From assembly GCF_011762195.1 (NCBI RefSeq), contig NZ_JAASQK010000002.1:425325-489324 (forward strand): a DNA stretch of 64,000 nucleotides, in the 5' to 3' direction. The notes under the pieces were generated by a model. The model did no database searches, had not been told where the DNA came from, and saw only the letters and a program-made list of their open reading frames with translations. The translations under genes were made by a program, and so were the position numbers. Below, piece by piece: positions 19,201 to 29,944 of this stretch. Position 1 is the stretch's first letter; the number at the start of each line of letters is the position of its first letter. The DNA is from Sphingomonas oligoaromativorans. Lineage in GTDB: Bacteria > Pseudomonadota > Alphaproteobacteria > Sphingomonadales > Sphingomonadaceae.

Positions 19201-19593
19201 CTTGCGATAGGTTGGATTTTGCCGCAGCGTCGCGGGCAGGTCGACGCGGCTGGCGTTGATCGCCGCCTGCACCTCGCGCGCGGCGCCGTCGATATTCTTG
19301 CCGAGATTGAACTGGAGCGTGATCCGCGTCGAGCCGAGCGCGCTTTGCGAGGTCATCTCGGTCACGCCCGAGATGGTCGAAAGCCGCCGTTCGAGCGGGG
19401 TCGCCACGCTCTGCGCCATCACCTCGGGGCTCGCGCCCGAAAGGTTGGCAGACACGCTGATCGTCGGGAAGTCCACCTGCGGCAGCGGCGCCACCGGCAG
19501 CGAGAAGAAGCCCGCGATCCCGGCCAGCGCCAGCCCGATCGTCAGCAGGATGGTGCCGATCGGCCGCCGGATGAAGGGCGCCGACAGGTTCAT
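16276..19593 (-). CDS. mdtC: RND efflux permease, MdtC-like subunit
   Basis: A 1105-residue inner-membrane RND proton/drug antiporter subunit. N-terminal [17 protein letters not shown] begins the first transmembrane helix; the family signature [12 protein letters not shown] lies in the central helices and [15 protein letters not shown] in the second half. The start at 19593 overlaps the preceding permease stop as ATGA, so the upstream open frame to 19653 is not used. The protein is about 80 residues longer than the usual 1025; the excess is an Ala/Gly/Ser/Thr-rich insertion at about residues 772-845 in the second periplasmic loop (DNA about 17060-17280). Paired with the neighbouring MdtB-like gene it should form a heteromultimeric pump. 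Confidence 0.93.
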   Translation of the reverse strand: MNLSAPFIRRPIGTILLTIGLALAGIAGFFSLPVAPLPQVDFPTISVSANLSGASPEVMAQSVATPLERRLSTISGVTEMTSQSALGSTRITLQFNLGKNIDGAAREVQAAINASRVDLPATLRQNPTYRKVNPANQPVVTLALTSDTRTPGSIYDSVSNIVQQHMLQIAGVGDVEVGGGSLPAVRVSVNPYRLSQYGIAMEDVRAAIEAANANRPKGVLQGADGRSWQIYTNAAGRKAVDYRPLVVAWRGDAAVRLGDIADVTDSVADTRTMGLYNGQRAIIVNITQQPGANLIQMVDAIRAELPALEAQLPADIKVAVAVDRTSSIRASIREIEITVLIALILVVIVVFAFLRDLRSTMIPAVATVVSLLGTFGVMYLLGFSLNNLSLMAITVATGFVVDDAIVVLENTTRHLEQGMNRFDAALKGASEVGFTVLSMSVSLVAVFIPLLFMGGIVGRLFREFAVTLSVAVMISLLLSLTMTPMLCAWFLRSGEPGEGRREGRIGRVLERGYQRIERGYAAALDWALAMKPLVLLLLFAVIGLTFYLYAVAPKGFFPQQESPLIFAGVRADESVSFQSMQTKLQQVVGIIKSDHAVQSVVGFTGGSRAGGAFIMIALKPQSQRHGLASTDVIQRLQRHLQPVQGIRLFLSPVQDLRIGGRQGNATYQYTLMADSSADLRKWAEKLTIAMQDSPVLQNVDSDLAENGVESLVTIDKDAASRVGISPRDVDNALYDAFGQRNVATIYEDINQYSVILGWDQRATTGPQNLPDVRIPAGAAAAPSTGVNSTTGSAGGIGNSLSAGLSAQGTAVGASATSTQSGQTATASVPTNPALRDPSTGSALSSSFRNMVPLPAIATFGQAPTAASVNHQGTEVAATISFDLAPGKALSDAEAAIDAASARIALPNNVHGTFAGAALTYKQQQGSQPLLILAALVTIYIVLGMLYENLVHPITVLSTLPAAGVGAVLALMMFGMDFSIIALIGVFLLLGIVKKNAILIIDFALEAQRSRGLTAEQAAREASLLRFRPILMTTLAAALGALPLAIGFGEGAELRRPLGVAIVGGLVASQILTLITTPVVYVCLDRLAERRRERRDRRRRLRELPA

Positions 19594-22500
19594 GGGGTGG
19601 CTTCCGGCCCGATATCCGGCCCCGGAACATGATCTTGGGACTTCACGCCCCAACCGCGCCGGGCGAGCCGCTGCTGCGCCTTGTCGAAATAGAGATAGAC
19701 GATCGGCGTGGTGAACACGGTGAGCAACTGGCTCACCAGCAGGCCGCCGAAGATCGCGATGCCGAGCGGACGGCGCAGCTCCGCCCCCTGCCCCATGCCG
19801 ACCATCAGCGGGATCGCTGCGAACAGCGCCGCCAGCGTCGTCATCAGGATCGGGCGGAAACGCAGGATCGCCGCCTGCCGGATCGCTTGCGCCGGAGGCA
19901 GCCCCTCGTCGCGCTCGGCAGCGATCGCGAAGTCGATCATCATGATCGCGTTCTTCTTCACGATGCCGATCAGGAGCACGATGCCGATGATGCCGATGAT
20001 GTCGAGGTCATGCCCCGTCACCCACAGCGCCAGCAGCGCCCCCACCGCCGCCGACGGCAGCGTGGACAGGATCGTCACCGGATGGATGAAGCTCTCATAG
20101 AGCACGCCCAGCACGATATAGACGCAGATCACCGCCGCGAGGATCAGCCAGAGCTGATTGGTCAGCGACGAGGAGAACGCCCCCGCCGCGCCGAGGAAGG
20201 TGATCGAGATGCCGGGCTTGAGCTGGACCGCCTTCACCTTCGCCTGGATCGCGCTCACCGCCGTGCCGAGCGAGACGCCGGGCGCGGTGTCGAAGCCGAT
20301 CGTCGCCGCCGGGAACTGGCCGACATGGGTGATCTGGAGCGGGGACTTGCCCTCGGTGATGGTCGCCACCGCATTCAGGGGCGTCGCCCCGCCCTGCGCC
20401 GGCAGATGGAGCAGCCCCAGCGACTGCGGATCGGAGAGCAGGCCGGGGGCCGCCTCCAGGATCACGCGATACTGGGTCGTCTCGGTGAAGATGGTCGAGA
20501 CGATGCGCTGGCCGAACGCCGAATAGAGCGTGTCGTCCACCGACGAGGCGGTGATGTTGAGCCGCGCCGCCGTGTCGCGATCGATGTTGATATAGGCCGC
20601 CGCCCCTTCCGCGCCCGCATCGGTGGTGACGTTGCGGACCTTGGAGACGGATTGCAGCGCCTTCACGATGCGCCTGGCCTCGGCGTTGACGTCCGCCGTG
20701 TTCGAGCCCTGCACCGAGAAGCGATACTGGGTCGGCCCGCTCTCGGCATCGATCGTCAGATCCTGCGTCGGCTGGAGATAGAGGGTCAGCCCCGGAATCT
20801 GGTCCACCGCCTGCTTCAGGCGGCGCATCACACGCTCCTGGCTGCCGTGGCTTTCCTTGAGGTTGATGAGCATCGTGCCCGTATTGAGCGCGGCATTGTT
20901 CGATCCGTCGACGCCGACGAAGGACGACAGCGACTGGACCGACCGGTCCTGAAGGATGAGGTTCGCCGCCTGCCCCTGCAACTGCGCCATGCGATCGTAG
21001 GAGACGCTGCTCGTGGCGACGATGCGCGCCTGAAGCTGGCCGGTGTCCTGCGTCGGGAACAGCCCCTTGGGGATGACGAGATAGAGCAGCGCCGTCAGCA
21101 CCAGCGTCGCGATCGCGACCATCAGCGTGGCGAAACGACGCGCCAGCACGAAGTCGAGCCCGCGGGTGTAATGCCCCTCAAGCCATGTGAAGGCCGCCGC
21201 CGAACGCTCTGCGATGCGGCTGGGATGCTCGTCCTTGGGCTCCTTGAGCCAGCGCGCCGAAAGCATCGGCGTCAGAGTCAGCGAGACAACCGCCGAGATC
21301 AGGATGGTCACCGCCAGCGTCACCGCGAACTCGCGGAACAGGCGGCCGACGATGTCGCCCATGAACAAGAGCGGGATCAGCACCGCGATCAGCGAGACGG
21401 TGAGCGATATGATCGTGAAGCCGATCTCGCCCGCGCCCTTCAGCGCCGCTTCGAAGGGCTTCATCCCCTCCTCGATATGGCGCTGGATATTCTCGATCAT
21501 CACGATCGCGTCGTCGACGACGAAGCCGGTCGCGATGGTGAGCGCCATGAGCGACAGGTTATCGAGGCTGTAGTTCAGCAGATACATCACGCCGAACGTG
21601 CCGATCAGCGAGATCGGCACCGCCAGCCCCGCCACCAGCGTCGCGCGCGCCGAGTGCAGGAAGAAGAAGATCACCAGCACGACCAGCGCCACCGCCAGCA
21701 CCAGCTCGAACTCGACATCATGCACCGAGGCGCGGATGCCGGTGGTGCGATCGGCCAGCACCTCGGCATGGAGGCCGGCGGGCAGGCTCTTCAGCAGTTC
21801 GGGAAGCTCCGCCTTGATGGCGTCGGTGGTCTGAATGACGTTCGCGCCCGGCTGGCGCTGGACGTTGAGGATGATCGCCGGTGTCTTGCCGGCCAGCGCG
21901 CCCAGGCGGGCATTCTCCGCCCCCTCAACGACTTGCGCCACATCCTTGAGGCGGACCGGCGCGCCATTCTGATAGCTGACGATCAGATCCTGATAGTCCT
22001 GAACCGTCTCAAGCTGGTCGTTGGCGTTGATCTGGTAGGAGCGGTTCGCGCCGTCGAAGCTGCCCTTCGCGCTGTTCGCATTGGCGTTATCGATCGCCGT
22101 GCGGAGCTGGGCCAGCGACAGGCCGTAGCTCGACAGCGCCTGCGTGTCGGCGCGGATGCGCATCGCCGGCTTCTGCCCGCCCGCCAGCCCGACGAGGCCG
22201 ACGCCGGTGATCTGGCTGATCTTCTGGGCAAGCCGCGTGTCGACGATCGACTGCACCTGCGTCAGCGGGATCGTCTTGGACGTGATCGCGATCGTCATGA
22301 TCGGCGCGTCGGCCGGGTTGATCTTGGCGTAGACCGGCGGCGCGGGCAGATCCGCCGGGAGCAGCGCGGTGGAGGCGTTGATCGCCGCCTGCACCTCCTG
22401 CTCGGCGACGTCGAGGCCCTCGGTCAGCCCGAACTGGAGCGTGATGACCGACGCACCGGCCGAACTGGTCGAGGCCATGCGGCTCAAGCCCGGCATCTCG

Positions 22501-22715
22501 CCGAACTGGCGCTCCAAAGGCGCCGTCACCGTCTGGCTCATCACCTCCGGGCTGCCGCCCGGATAGAGCGTCGTCACCTGGATGGTGGGATAATCCACCT
22601 CCGGCAGCGCGGACAGCGACAGGAAGTGGAAACCCACCAGCCCCGCCAGCACGATGGCGAGCATGAACAGCGCGGTGGCGACCGGCCGCAGGATGAAGAG
22701 ACGCGAAGGGCCCAT
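19590..22715 (-). CDS. mdtB: RND efflux permease, MdtB-like subunit
   Basis: A 1041-residue RND permease of normal length, beginning [18 protein letters not shown], with the conserved [16 protein letters not shown] in the transmembrane core and [15 protein letters not shown] in the second half. It couples proton entry to export of hydrophobic compounds such as bile salts or antibiotics in characterised MdtABC pumps. It lies 11 bases after the adaptor gene and overlaps the MdtC-like gene by four bases, so all are one transcript. Confidence 0.94.
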   Translation of the reverse strand: MGPSRLFILRPVATALFMLAIVLAGLVGFHFLSLSALPEVDYPTIQVTTLYPGGSPEVMSQTVTAPLERQFGEMPGLSRMASTSSAGASVITLQFGLTEGLDVAEQEVQAAINASTALLPADLPAPPVYAKINPADAPIMTIAITSKTIPLTQVQSIVDTRLAQKISQITGVGLVGLAGGQKPAMRIRADTQALSSYGLSLAQLRTAIDNANANSAKGSFDGANRSYQINANDQLETVQDYQDLIVSYQNGAPVRLKDVAQVVEGAENARLGALAGKTPAIILNVQRQPGANVIQTTDAIKAELPELLKSLPAGLHAEVLADRTTGIRASVHDVEFELVLAVALVVLVIFFFLHSARATLVAGLAVPISLIGTFGVMYLLNYSLDNLSLMALTIATGFVVDDAIVMIENIQRHIEEGMKPFEAALKGAGEIGFTIISLTVSLIAVLIPLLFMGDIVGRLFREFAVTLAVTILISAVVSLTLTPMLSARWLKEPKDEHPSRIAERSAAAFTWLEGHYTRGLDFVLARRFATLMVAIATLVLTALLYLVIPKGLFPTQDTGQLQARIVATSSVSYDRMAQLQGQAANLILQDRSVQSLSSFVGVDGSNNAALNTGTMLINLKESHGSQERVMRRLKQAVDQIPGLTLYLQPTQDLTIDAESGPTQYRFSVQGSNTADVNAEARRIVKALQSVSKVRNVTTDAGAEGAAAYINIDRDTAARLNITASSVDDTLYSAFGQRIVSTIFTETTQYRVILEAAPGLLSDPQSLGLLHLPAQGGATPLNAVATITEGKSPLQITHVGQFPAATIGFDTAPGVSLGTAVSAIQAKVKAVQLKPGISITFLGAAGAFSSSLTNQLWLILAAVICVYIVLGVLYESFIHPVTILSTLPSAAVGALLALWVTGHDLDIIGIIGIVLLIGIVKKNAIMMIDFAIAAERDEGLPPAQAIRQAAILRFRPILMTTLAALFAAIPLMVGMGQGAELRRPLGIAIFGGLLVSQLLTVFTTPIVYLYFDKAQQRLARRGWGVKSQDHVPGPDIGPEATP

Positions 22716-22726
22716 GGCTGAGATCG

Positions 22727-24070
22727 TCAGCCGCCGTTTCCGCCGCGCCGGCGGTGATGGCCGCCCGCGCCGGCCTTGCCGGCGCCCACCGCCGGCTGAT
22801 CGCCTGGCAGCGCGACCTTGGCGCCTTCGGTCAGGCGGTCGCCGCCGTCGGTGATGGCGATGTCGCCCACCGCGAGGCCGTCGGTGATCTGCACCTTGTC
22901 GTTGGCCATCACCCCCGTCTTCACCTTGCGCTCGGTGACGGTGCGGTCAGCCTTCAGCAACCATACGAAGCTGCCATCCGGGCCGGAGCGCACCGCAGAC
23001 GGTGGCACCGTCACGGCGTTCTTCACCGTGTCGATGGTGAGGCGGACGTTCACGAACTGGCTCGGATAGAGCTGGTTGCCGCTGTTGGCGAAGCGGGCCT
23101 TGCCCTTGATCGTGCCGGTGGTGGTGTCGACGCGGTTGTCGAGCGTCGAGAAGCGGCCGGTGTCGAGCGTCTGCGTGCGCGTGCTGTCGAGCGCCAGCGC
23201 CGGGATCTCGGCCCCCTGCGCCTCGCGCTTGTTGATCGCGGGGCCTTGCTGCTGCGGGATCGCGAACTCGACGTCGATCGGCTGGAGCGTCGTCACCACC
23301 GCGACGCCGTTAGTGTCGCCCGCCGCGATATAATTGCCGACATCGACCACGCGGATGCCCACGCGGCCCGCCACCGGCGAGATGATCTTCGTATAGCCGA
23401 GGTTGATCTCGGCCGCCTGCACCTGCCCCTGATCGACGGCGATCGTGCCTTCGAGCTGGTGGACGAGCGCGGCCTGCGTGTCGCGATCCTGCCGGGCGAT
23501 CGAATCCTGCTGGATCAGGATGTCGTAGCGCTTGAGCTGGACGCGGGCGTTCTCGAGCTGCGCCTTGTCGCGGATCAGCGCGCCCTGCGCCTGGAGGAGC
23601 TGCGCGCGATAGGGGCGCGGATCGATGATCGCCAGAGTCTCGCCCTTGCGGACCATCTGGCCTTCGCGGAACAATATCTGCGTGATCGTGCCCGATATCT
23701 GCGGGCGGACCGTGACGGTCGCGGCCGGCGTCACCGTGCCCAGCGCCTCGGCCTGGATCGGCAGGTCGGCCAGCGTCGCCCTGGCGGTGCCGACCGTCGT
23801 CGGCTGGTTCATCCCGCCCCGGCCGCCGAAGCGGCCGCCGCCACCGCGATGACGGCCCGCGCTGGCCCCGCCCTGCTGCGAGGAAGAAGAGGAGGAGTGC
23901 GACAGATACCACGCCAGCCCGATCAGCAGCGCCAACCCGATCAGGCCGCCGATCCAGCTCAGCATCTTGCCTCGCCCGCTCATCCGGCGCGGCTCCTCGT
24001 CGGCCCAGCGCATCGGCTCGGGCCGCGCGGCCGAAGGGTCGGCGGAAGGGGGCAGATCGTCGTGGCTCAT
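22727..24070 (-). CDS. mdtA: RND periplasmic adaptor, MdtA-like
   Basis: A 447-residue membrane-fusion protein: cytoplasmic head, a transmembrane anchor at about residues 37-56, then lipoyl, alpha-hairpin, beta-barrel and membrane-proximal domains ([20 protein letters not shown] is the first lipoyl half; [20 protein letters not shown] the second). Two low-complexity stretches are unusual: a Ser/Gln/Gly/Arg-rich linker at about 57-88 and a C-terminal Gly/His/Arg-rich tail. I start at 24070 rather than the in-frame ATG at 24124, which adds a sequence unlike the family. First gene of the mdtABC-outer-membrane operon. Confidence 0.9.
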   Translation of the reverse strand: MSHDDLPPSADPSAARPEPMRWADEEPRRMSGRGKMLSWIGGLIGLALLIGLAWYLSHSSSSSSQQGGASAGRHRGGGGRFGGRGGMNQPTTVGTARATLADLPIQAEALGTVTPAATVTVRPQISGTITQILFREGQMVRKGETLAIIDPRPYRAQLLQAQGALIRDKAQLENARVQLKRYDILIQQDSIARQDRDTQAALVHQLEGTIAVDQGQVQAAEINLGYTKIISPVAGRVGIRVVDVGNYIAAGDTNGVAVVTTLQPIDVEFAIPQQQGPAINKREAQGAEIPALALDSTRTQTLDTGRFSTLDNRVDTTTGTIKGKARFANSGNQLYPSQFVNVRLTIDTVKNAVTVPPSAVRSGPDGSFVWLLKADRTVTERKVKTGVMANDKVQITDGLAVGDIAITDGGDRLTEGAKVALPGDQPAVGAGKAGAGGHHRRRGGNGG

Positions 24071-24361
24071 GATGGTTCCGCTATTCTTGCACGCTGAGGC
24101 CGTAACGGCGTTCAGATGCAGCAATATGTCAAGGATGCAATCTCGTTCCGCGCCACAATCGAGCGCGGAAACACGCTTGGGCGCAACGGGATTTCTCCGG
24201 CGGAAAGTGGTTACAATCGGGTGACGCGAGGCCTATGTAGCCATCGTCACGGTACGCCCGCACCCAGACGAGCGGCTTTTCGACAAGGAGAGGCCCCGTC
24301 CCAGAACGGAAAGCCCGACCATGTCCGCGTCTTCACCCGCCCTTTCCGCCGAGCCTCGCCG
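24071..24361. other. divergent intergenic region between mdtA and MFS exporter
   Basis: This 291-base stretch separates two divergent drug-export genes. On the minus strand TTGACA (24132-24127) is a good -35 match for the mdt operon, although the -10 region 17 bases on is poor. On the plus strand TACAAT (24212-24217) could be a -10 for the MFS gene. No regulator gene and no clear operator palindrome was seen. The boundaries depend on the start codons chosen on each side. Confidence 0.4.
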
Positions 24362-25900
24362 ATGCTGAAGCCCCGGCGGCGCGGAATGGCCTCGGTCAAT
24401 GCCGAGGTGCGCGACGGCATCGTGCCCGCCGCCGGATCGATCACCCAGACGCATGACGAAGGCCCGCCACATTCCGGCGCCAACTACCGCCTGATCGCGC
24501 TGATTATCGCCTGCGCGCTGTTCATGGAGAATCTGGACGCGACGGTGCTCGCCACCGCGCTTCCCACCATGGCGCATGATTTCGGCGTGCGCGCGCCGGC
24601 GATGAGCATCGCGCTCACCTCCTATCTGCTGGCGCTCGCGCTGTTCATCCCCGCCTCGGGCACGATGGCGGACCGTTTCGGCGCGCGCACCGTGTTCGGG
24701 GCGGCGATCCTGATCTTCATGGCCGGCTCGCTCGCCTGCGGACAGGCGCCGACGCTGGAGGTGATGGTCGTCGCCCGCTTCGTGCAGGGCATCGGCGGGG
24801 CGATGATGATCCCGGTCGGCCGCCTCGTGCTGCTGCGCTCGGTCGCCAAGCAGGACATGGTGTCGGCGATGTCGTGGCTCATCATGCCGGCGCTGATCGG
24901 GCCGATCGTCGGCCCGCCGCTGGGCGGCTTCATCGTCACCTATCTGGACTGGCGCTGGATCTTCTACCTGAACCTGCCGGTCGGCATCGTCGGCGTGCTG
25001 CTGGTCTGGCGCTTCATCGCCAATATCCGGGAGGAGACGGTGGCGCCCTTCGATCCCGTCGGCTTCGGGTGGAGCGGCGTGTCGCTCGGCTGCCTGCTGT
25101 TCGGCTTCGAGATGACCAGCCGCGCCGGCGCGGGCCGCATCGCCGCGGCGCTGATCGCGATCGGCCTGGTGACCGGCGCCCTCTATATCCGCCATGCGCG
25201 GCGCCATGCCGATCCGATCCTCGACCTCTCGCTGCTCAAGGACGAGAATTTCCGCCTGTCGGTGATCGCCGGATCGCTCACCCGCATCACGCAAGGATCG
25301 CTGCCCTTCCTGCTGCCGCTGATGATGCAGCTCGGCTTCGGGCTCACCGCCGCGCAATCGGGCACGATCACGGTGGCGACGGCGATGGGATCGCTCGCCA
25401 TGAAGGGGCTGGCGCCGCGTATCCTCAAACGCTTCGGCTTCCGCAACACGCTGGTGGTGAACGGGCTGATCGGCACGCTCGGCTACGCGATCTGCGGCGC
25501 CTTCCGGCCGAGCTGGCCGCTGCCGGCGATCTTCGCGACGCTGGCGATCTGCGGCTTCTTCTTCTCCTTCCAGTTCACCGCCTACAACACCATCGCCTAT
25601 GACGGGATCGACCGGAAACGCATGTCCGTGGCGACGAGCTTCTACTCCACCTTCCAGCAACTGATGCTCTCGCTCGGCATCTGCGTGGCGGCGAGTTCGC
25701 TTCGCCTGTCGATGCTGGCGCATCATGCCGAGAAGCCTGCGCTCCACGATTTCACCGTCGGCTTCCTCGTCGTGACGGGGATTTCGGCGCTGGCGACGGT
25801 GTGGAACCTGCGTTTCGCGCCCGATGCGGGCGCCGAGATCAGCGGACGCGTGCCCGTCCGTCGCGCCAAGCGGATGGAACCCGAACCAAGGCTGCGCTAA
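24362..25900 (+). CDS. MFS drug/proton antiporter, 14-TM DHA2 (EmrB/QacA) type
   Basis: A protein of about 512 residues with about 14 hydrophobic helices. The first helix is followed by LDATVLATALPTMAHDFG, the DHA2 motif D1, and the motif A loop MADRFGARTVFG lies between helices 2 and 3; the motif C region is GPIVGPPLGGFIVTYLDWRW. These transporters export drugs, dyes or natural products with proton entry. The start is uncertain: ATG at 24362 or 24386, neither with a strong ribosome site. No EmrA-like adaptor is adjacent, so it may work alone. It is divergent from the mdt operon and lies 11 bases before an ECF sigma gene, probably by chance. Confidence 0.85.
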   Translation: MLKPRRRGMASVNAEVRDGIVPAAGSITQTHDEGPPHSGANYRLIALIIACALFMENLDATVLATALPTMAHDFGVRAPAMSIALTSYLLALALFIPASGTMADRFGARTVFGAAILIFMAGSLACGQAPTLEVMVVARFVQGIGGAMMIPVGRLVLLRSVAKQDMVSAMSWLIMPALIGPIVGPPLGGFIVTYLDWRWIFYLNLPVGIVGVLLVWRFIANIREETVAPFDPVGFGWSGVSLGCLLFGFEMTSRAGAGRIAAALIAIGLVTGALYIRHARRHADPILDLSLLKDENFRLSVIAGSLTRITQGSLPFLLPLMMQLGFGLTAAQSGTITVATAMGSLAMKGLAPRILKRFGFRNTLVVNGLIGTLGYAICGAFRPSWPLPAIFATLAICGFFFSFQFTAYNTIAYDGIDRKRMSVATSFYSTFQQLMLSLGICVAASSLRLSMLAHHAEKPALHDFTVGFLVVTGISALATVWNLRFAPDAGAEISGRVPVRRAKRMEPEPRLR

Positions 25901-25911
25901 CGAACGCGGCC

Positions 25912-26418
25912 ATGAGTGATGGCCTTCAGGCGATCTTCCTGGCGAACCAGCCCACGCTCCTGCGCTTCCTGACGGCGCGGGGAGCCGGCACGGACGCGGA
26001 GGATCTGCTTCAGGAATTGTGGCTGAAGATATCGACGGCGGCGACCGGGCCGGTGGCGAATCCCCTGTCCTATCTGTTCCGCGCCGCCGAGAATCTGATG
26101 CGGGACCGCTATCGCGCCACCCGGCAGGCGACGCTCCGCGATATCGCATGGGACGAGAGCCAGAGCCCCGCTTCGCCCGGCGTCTCCGATACGCCCGCCG
26201 GCGAGCGCGTGCTGATCGCGCGGGAGGAGCTGGCGCGCGTCGAGGCGGCGCTGGAGGCGCTGGGCGAGCGGGCGCGCGAGGCCTTCCGCCTCCACCGCAT
26301 CGAGGGCCTCGCCCAGCGCGCCATCGCCGCGCAACTGGGCGTCAGCCTCAGCACGATCGAAAGCGACATGCGGCGCGCCTATCGCGCCATAATGGACGCA
26401 CGGGAGGATCGGGAATGA
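25912..26418 (+). CDS. ECF sigma factor (FecI-like)
   Basis: A 168-residue group 4 sigma factor. Region 2 spans about residues 10-75 (AEDLLQELWLKIS is region 2.2, core binding) and region 4 about 105-165 (EALGERAREAFRLHRIEGL, with the DNA-contact helix QRAIAAQLGVSLSTIESDMR). Gene order sigma, FecR-like regulator, STN-containing TonB receptor is the classical cell-surface signalling arrangement in which substrate binding at the receptor releases sigma activity. The start at 25912 begins at the normal family N terminus. Confidence 0.9.
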   Translation: MSDGLQAIFLANQPTLLRFLTARGAGTDAEDLLQELWLKISTAATGPVANPLSYLFRAAENLMRDRYRATRQATLRDIAWDESQSPASPGVSDTPAGERVLIAREELARVEAALEALGERAREAFRLHRIEGLAQRAIAAQLGVSLSTIESDMRRAYRAIMDAREDRE

Positions 26419-26461
26419 GGTGTTTTCCGATCGACTCCGTTCTCTCTGCGAAGGCAGCATG

Positions 26462-27421
26462 ATGACGGACCGGCACAACAGCTTGCGCGACGAGGCGATC
26501 GAATGGGTCATCCGGCTCGGCGATCCCGCGTTCGGCGATTGGGAGGGCTTCACGGCCTGGCTCGAGGCGGACCCGGCGCATCTCGCCGCCTATGACGCCG
26601 TGGTCGCCGCCGGCGAGGCGGTCGACCCGTCGCTGCGCGCCCTGCCCCAGACGCCCGCTACGCCGACACGGCCGGAAACGACGATGCCGGAGCGCAAGGC
26701 CCGCGCGCGCTGGGCTGCGGGCGGCCTGATCGCCGCCGCGATCGTCGGCGGGCTCGGCTGGACCGCCATGAACCTCCGCCCCGCCCCCTATGCGATCGAG
26801 ACCGGCCCCGGCGAGCACCGCATCGTCTCGATCGGCACCGCCACCATCGCGCTCAACGGCGACACCAGGCTGCGGCTCGACCATCATGATCCGCATGTCG
26901 CCACGCTGGAGCGCGGCGAGGCGCTGTTCGACGTCCGCCATGACGAGGAGCATCCCTTCGCGGTGCGCGTCGGTGACGACGAGGTGCAGGACGTCGGCAC
27001 CCGCTTCGACGTGACGCGCGAAGGCGAGGACGTGCGCGTCGCGGTGGCGGAAGGCAGCGTGGTCTACAATCCGCGCGGCGAGGCCGTGCATCTCGGGCCG
27101 GGGCAGCAGCTCGCGGCCGCCGGGGATGCCTCGACGCTGCACCTGACGCGTACCGCCGTGGCCGATATCGGCGGCTGGCGCGAGGATCGCCTGAGCTACG
27201 AGCAGGCGCCGCTCGCCACCGTCGCCGCCGATCTGTCGCGCGGGCTCGGCATCGATGTGGAGGCCGCGCCCGATGTCGCTCACCAGCGCTTCACCGGCGT
27301 GATCGCCTATGGCGGGGACAAGACCCGCTTCCTCGCCGGCCTCGGCCCGCTGCTTGACGTCGGCGTGGAACATGGTCACCAACGCTGGCTGCTGATCCGA
27401 AAGCCCGAATCCCGCCCATAA
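26462..27421 (+). CDS. FecR-family anti-sigma/sigma regulator
   Basis: A 319-residue inner-membrane regulator. Residues 1-50 hold the DUF4880-like anti-sigma head (EAIEWVIRLGDPAFGDWEGF), a single transmembrane helix lies at about 84-102, and the periplasmic FecR domain follows (GEHRIVSIGTATIALNGDTR, then DVGTRFDVTREGEDVRVAV). It should hold the ECF sigma factor at the membrane and receive a signal from the STN domain of the next gene. AAGG lies 7 bases before the ATG at 26462; the adjacent ATG at 26459 is equally in frame. Forty-three bases separate it from the sigma gene. Confidence 0.9.
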   Translation: MTDRHNSLRDEAIEWVIRLGDPAFGDWEGFTAWLEADPAHLAAYDAVVAAGEAVDPSLRALPQTPATPTRPETTMPERKARARWAAGGLIAAAIVGGLGWTAMNLRPAPYAIETGPGEHRIVSIGTATIALNGDTRLRLDHHDPHVATLERGEALFDVRHDEEHPFAVRVGDDEVQDVGTRFDVTREGEDVRVAVAEGSVVYNPRGEAVHLGPGQQLAAAGDASTLHLTRTAVADIGGWREDRLSYEQAPLATVAADLSRGLGIDVEAAPDVAHQRFTGVIAYGGDKTRFLAGLGPLLDVGVEHGHQRWLLIRKPESRP

Positions 27422-27434
27422 TCCCGCTCCGGTA

Positions 27435-29855
27435 TTGAACGCCCGCCTCCCTCTGTTCGCCGCGGCAGCGGCGCTGATCGCACCGGCTTCTGCCGTCGCG
27501 GACGTTCGCCATTCGATCGATCTCGACGCCGGCCCGCTCGCCGCCTCCGTCGTGGCGCTGAGCCGCGCCACCGGGGCGAGCATCCGCGTGGGAGACGCGG
27601 GCCTCTGGCAACGGAAGGTGCCTGCGGTGCAGGGGCGGCTGACGGTCAATCAGGCGCTGCACCGGATGCTGGCCGGATCGGGCGCGCATCCCGAACGCAT
27701 CGGCACGACGAGCTGGCAGATCGCCGCCGACCCCCGCCGGGCCGCGCCGCCTCCGTCCTCCGTCGAGGAGAAGGATGCGAATCCGATCGTGGTCAGCGCC
27801 AGCAAGCGCGGCACGCTGCTGCGTGATTTCCCCGGCACCGTCTCGATCCTGTCGGGCGCGGACTTCGCGACGGGCGGCCCCGCCGACAGCGACAGCCTCG
27901 CCAGCCGCGTCTCCAGCGTCACCTCCACCCATCTCGGCGCGGGGCGCGACAAGCTCTTCATCCGGGGCGTCGCGGATTCAGGGCTGGTCGGCCAGTCGCA
28001 GGCGACGGTGGGCCAGTATCTGGGCGACGTGCGCCTCACCTACAACGCGCCCGACCCCGACCTGAAGCTCTACGACGTCGCCTCGGTCGAGGTGCTGGAA
28101 GGGCCGCAGGGCACGCTCTACGGCGCGGGATCGCCGGGCGGCATCATCCGCATCGTCCGCCGCGATCCGGTGCTGGACCGGTTCGAGGGCGGCGCCACGC
28201 TCGGCGCCTCCACCGTCGCACACGGCGCGGCGGGGGTGGACGGATCGGCCACGCTCAACCTGCCGATCGTGGACGATCATGCCGCGCTCCGCATCGTCGG
28301 CTATGCGAGCAGCGATGGCGGCTATATCGACAATCTCACCACCGGGCAGAAGAACATCAACCGCGTCCATACCGAGGGCGGGCGCGCCATGCTCCGCCTC
28401 GCGCCGGGCGACGGCTGGACGATCGACGTCGGCGGCACCGCGCAGAACATCCACGGCGACGACAGCCAATATGCCGACCGCGACAGCCCGTCGCTCACCC
28501 GGCACAGCACCATCGCCCAGCCCTATGACGACAATTACCGGATGGGCGAGCTGAACATCGCCAAGGATCTGGGGGATCTGCATTTCACCATCTCCGGCGC
28601 GCTCATCCGCCAGACGGTGGACGAGCGTTTCGACGCGACGGTGACGCCGGGGGATTATCGCCTGTTCCGCCAGCGCAACCACACCACCCTGGCCTCCACC
28701 GAAAGCCGCCTGTCGCGGCCGATGCGCGACGGATTCGGCTGGGTGATCGGCACCAGCTATCTCCACAACAGCGCGCGGCTGACCCGCACACTCGGCCCGG
28801 TCGACGCGACGCCGCCGTCCACCGGCGTGGTGAACATCGTGGAGGAGGAGACGCTGTTCGGCGAGGCCTCCGTCGAGCCGCTGCACGGCCTCACGCTCAC
28901 CGGCGGCGGGCGCCTCACCCATTCGCGGCTGACCGGCCATCCGCTCGATCCCGGCCAGCTTCTCCTCGCGGCGGCGAAGGAGGTCGACACCAGCAGCCGT
29001 TCCGAGACCAAGTTCCTCCCCTCCTTCTCCGCTTCAGTGGAGCCGGGGCGCGGGGTGATCCTGTTCGCCCGCTACCAGCAGGGCTTCCGCCCCGGCGGGC
29101 TCGGCATCGGCAACTACATGATCCAGCGCTTCCGCAGCGATCGGGTGGCGACGATGGAGACGGGCGTGCGCTGGTCGCCGCCGGGCAGCGACCGCTTCAG
29201 CCTCGCGGCCTCCGTCGCGCATACCGACTGGCGCCATGTGCAGGCGGATTTCCTCGACGCGCTGGGCCTGCCCGTCACCACCAACATCGGCGACGGCCGC
29301 ATCTGGTCCTTCGACATGCGCGCCGTCTGGCGGCCGATCCCGGAACTGCGCCTCGAAGGCTCGTTCATCGTCAACAACAGCAAGCTCACGCGCCCGGATG
29401 CGGAAGGCCTGCGCGCCATCCGCCTGTTCGCTCCCCCGCAAGGCATCGGCCAGCCGCTGCCCACCGTCACCGAACCGGCCAGCCTCAGCGCGGTGCAGGA
29501 AGTGGAACGGCAACTGCCCAACGTCGCCGAACTGGGCGGGCGCGTCGGCGTGGACTATCGCCATGTCTTCGCAGGCGGGCTCGAACTCACCACCAACGGC
29601 TGGGCGCGCTATATCGGCAAGTCCCGCCTCGGCGTCGGCCCGGTGCTGGGCGGCACGGAGGGCAATTATGTCGACACCGGCTGGTCCATGCGGTTGGGGC
29701 GCGGCAAGTCGGGCGTGACGCTCTCCATCACCAACCTGCTCGATACGGCGGGCAATCGCTTCGCGCTCGGCACGCCACTCGACGTCCAGCGCGGGGGCGA
29801 GATCACTCCGCTCCAGCCCCGAACCGTGCGCCTCGGTTTCGACACGCATTTTTAG
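27435..29855 (+). CDS. TonB-dependent receptor with STN signalling domain (FecA-like)
   Basis: An 806-residue outer-membrane receptor. Signal peptide about 1-22; STN domain about 25-95 (LDAGPLAASVVALSRATG); plug about 115-225 (VEVLEGPQGTLYGAGSPGGI); the rest is the 22-strand barrel ending in VRLGFDTHF with terminal Phe. The STN domain and the preceding sigma/FecR genes indicate that the receptor reports substrate binding to induce its own uptake genes, most often for ferric siderophores or haem; the ligand is not visible. Translation appears to start at a TTG 13 bases after the FecR stop with little ribosome site, so coupling is likely. Confidence 0.92.
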   Translation: MNARLPLFAAAAALIAPASAVADVRHSIDLDAGPLAASVVALSRATGASIRVGDAGLWQRKVPAVQGRLTVNQALHRMLAGSGAHPERIGTTSWQIAADPRRAAPPPSSVEEKDANPIVVSASKRGTLLRDFPGTVSILSGADFATGGPADSDSLASRVSSVTSTHLGAGRDKLFIRGVADSGLVGQSQATVGQYLGDVRLTYNAPDPDLKLYDVASVEVLEGPQGTLYGAGSPGGIIRIVRRDPVLDRFEGGATLGASTVAHGAAGVDGSATLNLPIVDDHAALRIVGYASSDGGYIDNLTTGQKNINRVHTEGGRAMLRLAPGDGWTIDVGGTAQNIHGDDSQYADRDSPSLTRHSTIAQPYDDNYRMGELNIAKDLGDLHFTISGALIRQTVDERFDATVTPGDYRLFRQRNHTTLASTESRLSRPMRDGFGWVIGTSYLHNSARLTRTLGPVDATPPSTGVVNIVEEETLFGEASVEPLHGLTLTGGGRLTHSRLTGHPLDPGQLLLAAAKEVDTSSRSETKFLPSFSASVEPGRGVILFARYQQGFRPGGLGIGNYMIQRFRSDRVATMETGVRWSPPGSDRFSLAASVAHTDWRHVQADFLDALGLPVTTNIGDGRIWSFDMRAVWRPIPELRLEGSFIVNNSKLTRPDAEGLRAIRLFAPPQGIGQPLPTVTEPASLSAVQEVERQLPNVAELGGRVGVDYRHVFAGGLELTTNGWARYIGKSRLGVGPVLGGTEGNYVDTGWSMRLGRGKSGVTLSITNLLDTAGNRFALGTPLDVQRGGEITPLQPRTVRLGFDTHF

Positions 29856-29944
29856 ACCAAGGTCGGCCGCGAACGTCTCCGTCTTCACGCTAATGGGGGA
29901 GGCCCCGGAGCCATCCCTCGTCGCGTAGACGATAAAGGGGTTCC

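Noticed and set aside
16741..22721. Two long plus-strand open frames opposite the RND permease genes
   Set aside because: Both mirror the codon pattern of mdtB and mdtC on the other strand and show Arg/Asp/His-rich low-complexity translation.
25801..25911. Upstream extension of the ECF sigma gene
   Set aside because: The extra residues overlap the MFS gene's end in another frame and do not fit the sigma family N terminus.
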